DNA from: Pempheris klunzingeri
Taxonomy: Eukaryota > Chordata > Actinopteri > Acropomatiformes > Pempheridae
Reading direction: 5' to 3'
Assembly: GCF_042242105.1 (NCBI RefSeq)
Contig: NC_092020.1
Location: 19,498,788-19,562,787, forward strand
Length of the DNA stretch: 64,000 nucleotides
Shown: one piece after another, positions 59,236-64,000 of the stretch
How positions within the stretch are numbered: position 1 is the stretch's first letter
How the letters are laid out: each line of letters starts with the position of its first letter
Notes under the pieces: model-generated
What the model was told of the DNA's origin: nothing
Seen by the model: the letters and a program-made list of their open reading frames with translations, nothing else
The model's database searches: none
Position numbers and translations under genes: made by a program

Positions 59236-60568
59236 CATGTTTCAGCACGTGTGCTACAGGTTTACATAAATTCCAGGTATGTCGTTGTTTCCCTTTTGGT
59301 CTCAGGTGATTTGCAGCCTGTGGTGTTAAGTAGAAAATGGGTTAATCTGGAAATCGCATCAGTCTCTGTTCAACGCAGAGAAAGGGGACATTTGACACGG
59401 TCTGCTGTGTTTTTGATTTCTGGTAGAAAATTAAAAAAAAACACATTCCTGCGACTTCCTCCACCTGCTCCGGAGGACCGTGCACCAGAAAAACAGAACA
59501 TGCCACGTCTGGGTTACTGCTGCACAGGCCAAATAACAAGCCGCTGTCTGATAATCGCGACAGCAGAGCATCGGCTTCAGCCTCACACCTCACCCTCCAC
59601 ATACTCCCTTTGCTCTTTATTTCCCCGTGCTTTCAGCCAAACCTGTTCTGCTGATAACCGTTGATAGTCTTACTCAACACTCGCACTATGAGTAACACAT
59701 GTAAACTACAGGCGGATCAGGGACTAGCATTACTGCTCTTGGAGGACTAAAAGAATAAGAGAGATAGAAAGAAAGAGAGATTGCTTTCGTGTGCATTTAA
59801 GGGGCAATGAGGTTAACATCCTGTCTGCAGAGCCTCAGTAAGCCTCAGAGTAAATCTAGGCCACATTCAAATATGAAACAGCCACTGTGGGTCTTTTGGA
59901 GCTTAATGTCTTTGAGACGGTGCTGCTGATGTTTTCAAAGTAGCACTAAGATTTTAATAAATAATCCCTTGCTTCTGTAAAAAAAAAACTGAATAAGAAG
60001 ATCACACCCTTGAGCATAAACAACTTCTTCTTTTGATTTCTTGTGGTTCGGATTGTGCTCGAATCTGAGTTCACCTAGCTGCCCACTCTCTTAACATAAT
60101 CCTAAACTTATGGTGCTAAAATGTACACACTCCACCTTCACAATTCAAGAAAATGGTTGGAGGATGACTAACAGAGCGACATTATGTCAAACAGCAGCCC
60201 CCTGACAGCACAACAAGTTTTTTTTTTAAAGATACCACAATCCAACTGTGGTGGATGGCCAAACAGGAAATTCAAGACAGGTTACGATTGCATCTTTGCA
60301 CTGTTGTTCTATGTGCATGTGACTGAAGGAAAGAATGAAACTTTCAGCATGCCTTGTCCTTAAATGTAAATTCAGCGTGATCCAGTAATCCACGGAGATG
60401 GATGCAGCACACTAGACACATGCTCACGCCTGTTAACTGAGTGGACATCACGACTTGAGTCATTCTCTTTGCTTCTTAACATCTGAATAACAAGCTGCAC
60501 AGCAGACAGATGCATAATGGATGAATAAAAATAGATAAACATCAGACGTGCTAAAAATAAAATACATC

Positions 60569-60574
60569 TTTATT
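60569..60574 (-). terminator. hs3st1: hs3st1 polyadenylation signal
   Basis: AATAAA on the minus strand, about 620 bases beyond the hs3st1 stop codon. The intervening sequence is AT-rich and non-coding, consistent with a 3'UTR. Confidence 0.5.
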
Positions 60575-61195
60575 ATGGTATTAATTCTTCACTTTGAGAA
60601 AAAAAAAATATTTACAGTACACCATAATGATCTGTAAATACATGATGGGCACAGAGCATTTATATAACTGATTCTTACATAAAGAAACATTTGAGTAACA
60701 AAAGGGACAAGTACATATTCAGTACGGCTTGTGCCTGAAAGTGACTGAGAAAAAATCATAGCAGCAGGTAAAGGTCCTTCAGAGCTCTAAATTCAGTTAA
60801 AAATGTCACATTATGTGAAGCGAAATATGAAGGTAAGACAATATTAAACTGCCTGGTGCTTATCTTTATGTAACACATTAACCGGCAGAAAAGTCTGAAT
60901 GTCATTATCAATGTCATAATAAGTCGTCAGCTTTGATCAGACGAGCTGAGCAGCAGTTAGCATTTCCAACAGCACAGAAAGACATTAAAATGTTTGACAA
61001 TAAAAAAAAGACATACACCAACAGAGCATGTCATGAACTGCAGTCTGCCCTGATTTTTGGCTCGATCATACTCCAATAACAAATGTACTGGTACAAAAAT
61101 AGATTTAGTTTAGATTTACATTAGCTTTATCTACATTGTTAGTGATGGAGATTATCCCCAAGCAACTCTACAGCAAACTACTGAGACTCAAACGT

Positions 61196-62356
<1,161 letters not shown>

Positions 62357-62825
62357 TCACACATATTAGCAACACGCCTGATTGTTGCAGCTTACTGACT
62401 CAAAGTTTCAGACAGCATTGGTATCATATCATTTATGACCACTGAGGTGATTTTAAACTTAAAACTCCCCCCAGTGATCGCTGCAAGGTACCAAACCACA
62501 AATAATGCACGCTTCAAGCAGGAGAAGTGTGTTATCATACAGTACTAGTCCTTATTTCAGGATCTTAAAACAGGCATGTGTCAGTGCCATTTATTTAACA
62601 ATAATATTGCACATGCTATGCATTCATGGCACAAAAAAGAAGCGCAGATTACTTTGAAAATGTACGTATTTTCTATTAAAATCAACCTTCTACGGTGTGA
62701 ATCTCTACAAATTGTGATGCAGTAACATTTGCTTGAATATAACAAATTACAGACTCAGACAGAAACTAGATATACGCACACAGGAACCGCATGTTTTGCG
62801 CCTGTTGTGGGGATTTTCTTTTTCA

Positions 62826-62905
62826 CGGTATATATAATATATATAATATAAATATATAAATATTAATATGAACATATATATATATATATATATTTTTTTT
62901 TTTTT
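62826..62905. repeat. (TA)n-rich and T-run low-complexity tract
   Basis: Imperfect TA repeats followed by a run of about 15 T, inside the probable hs3st1 first intron. Confidence 0.85.
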
Positions 62906-62990
62906 TAATGTATCAGTCTTTAGCTCGTCTACTTCACCACCTTGCTCTCGCAGCGCCCAAGAAATCCCTGAAGTGTTGTGGAGCTTTTAC

Positions 62991-63290
62991 CTTTTCAGCT
63001 ATAATCGTCCACTCGACAAAGGTTTCATTTCGTGCAGCTCCTGTCTCTTTGTTCGCAGCACCGATACTTCCAAACCAGCAGCCGTATGCTCCAGCTCCGC
63101 ACCGTCTCCTTGCTCCTCTCCGTGCGCGTAAAAACTCGCCTCCAGCCGCGGCTCAACTCCGCCGGTGCGCCTCCTCTGTGCTGAGTATCGGAGCCCAGAC
63201 TGTCCTCCTGGTTTTGGAGTGTCAGCTGTTGATGCACACGCCCACATTACGCCTGCAGGACCACTCCCCCACCGTGACTCACGGCGCTGT
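62991..63290 (-). promoter_or_regulatory. hs3st1: hs3st1 non-coding first exon and GC-rich promoter
   Basis: The block around 63060-63190 is GC- and CpG-rich, unlike its surroundings. On the minus strand it ends with a donor (CTGAAAAG then GTAAAAG, intron from 62990), pairing with the acceptor near 62145. An AP-1 type site TGACTCA lies at 63275-63281. A non-coding exon 1 with its promoter is the simplest reading. The start site is unknown. Confidence 0.45.
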
Positions 63291-64000
63291 AATGTTATGG
63301 TATTTGACAGAGATAGCGCTGCTGGTAGTGCGCTGGTGATATGTGAGGAGGAGCTGAAGCAGGTGATCCAGGTGTGACACTTCAGGCGACACGTGTAGAC
63401 GGACAGAAAGAAAGTGGGGGACTAAACTACTCTGATGTTATTGTGCTTCACAGAGAAGAAAATTGCTCCAATTTTGCAGGGAGTTCTTTTGTGATTAAAG
63501 AGTGTTTACCCAAAAGCCAGAAATATTCAAATGCAGCAGTCATATATAGAAATGTGTCGCCCATAGAGAGCCAGTCTCTTTGGACTGAAAAAGGCTATTC
63601 AGTGGAGCCTCCAGGAGCCCTCTCTTCCTTCTATTCGCTTTCAGGGGAAATCAATGAAAGAGACAGACCAGTTATTCATCCCTGGCATTCTTCTCCTCCT
63701 TTGTCCACAGTGCAAGTGCATCTGTGGTTTCTCGCACTGTCCAAGTTGCACAATCTCACCACCTGTTGAGCTCCATTTAATTTTTTTTTTCTTTTCCCCC
63801 TCTGTTTTTATTGGAGCTAGTGAAATCCTTCCCCTAACAGTTCAGCAACAGTGGGTCCAAAATATCGCTCCAATCCAAACTGCAGGATTTACTGATGTTG
63901 AATCAAAGTGCTGGAGAGTTTCGCAATTTCCTCTGAGTCACCATTGCACGTACAGTCAGTGTGAGAAAGTTTGAGCCACACCACCAAGTGGATGAGTAAG
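63291..64000. other. Upstream flank of hs3st1, no gene seen
   Basis: Open frames here are short and have no recognisable protein sequence. A T-run lies near 63781. Confidence 0.4.

Overview
This window is nuclear genomic DNA of a teleost fish, probably a percomorph. The genes are split by short GT-AG introns and encode vertebrate proteins. The spaces between them hold interspersed repeats typical of fish genomes, and CA, TG, GA and CT microsatellites. I see no bacterial operon, phage or CRISPR array.

Five protein genes can be supported. From left to right: slc30a9 (minus strand; first nine coding exons, running off the left edge), encoding the mitochondrial zinc transporter ZnT9; gsr (minus; complete, 12 coding exons), encoding glutathione reductase; znf518b (plus; one large coding exon behind a non-coding first exon), a C2H2 zinc-finger chromatin factor; clnk (minus; SH2 adaptor of the SLP-76/BLNK family, 15 exons resolved, several of them micro-exons); and hs3st1 (minus; single coding exon), encoding heparan sulfate 3-O-sulfotransferase 1. 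Exon chains were built by hand from splice sites. For gsr and clnk the exon lengths sum to whole codons (1515 and 1002 nt including stop), which supports them.

The layout is gene-dense from 1 to 27.4 kb. A gene desert of about 33 kb (27.4-60.5 kb) follows, and then hs3st1 with its GC-rich promoter near 63 kb. The desert holds repeats, microsatellites, a tRNA-like sequence, an inverted-repeat element near 34 kb, a repeat-borne CTCF-like motif at 47.3 kb, and AT-homeobox-like sites in a GC-rich block near 57.8 kb. znf518b, clnk and hs3st1 are neighbours on human 4p16.1 and SLC30A9 is on 4p13. GSR lies on human 8p12, so its place between slc30a9 and znf518b marks a lineage-specific rearrangement.

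The genes do not form a pathway. I did not find an obviously new biological system. The best leads are the 27-nt in-frame gsr exon carrying half of the redox disulfide, the altered znf518b C-terminus with a possible alternative 3' exon, the clnk micro-exon chain, and repeats that carry RFX- and CTCF-type motifs.
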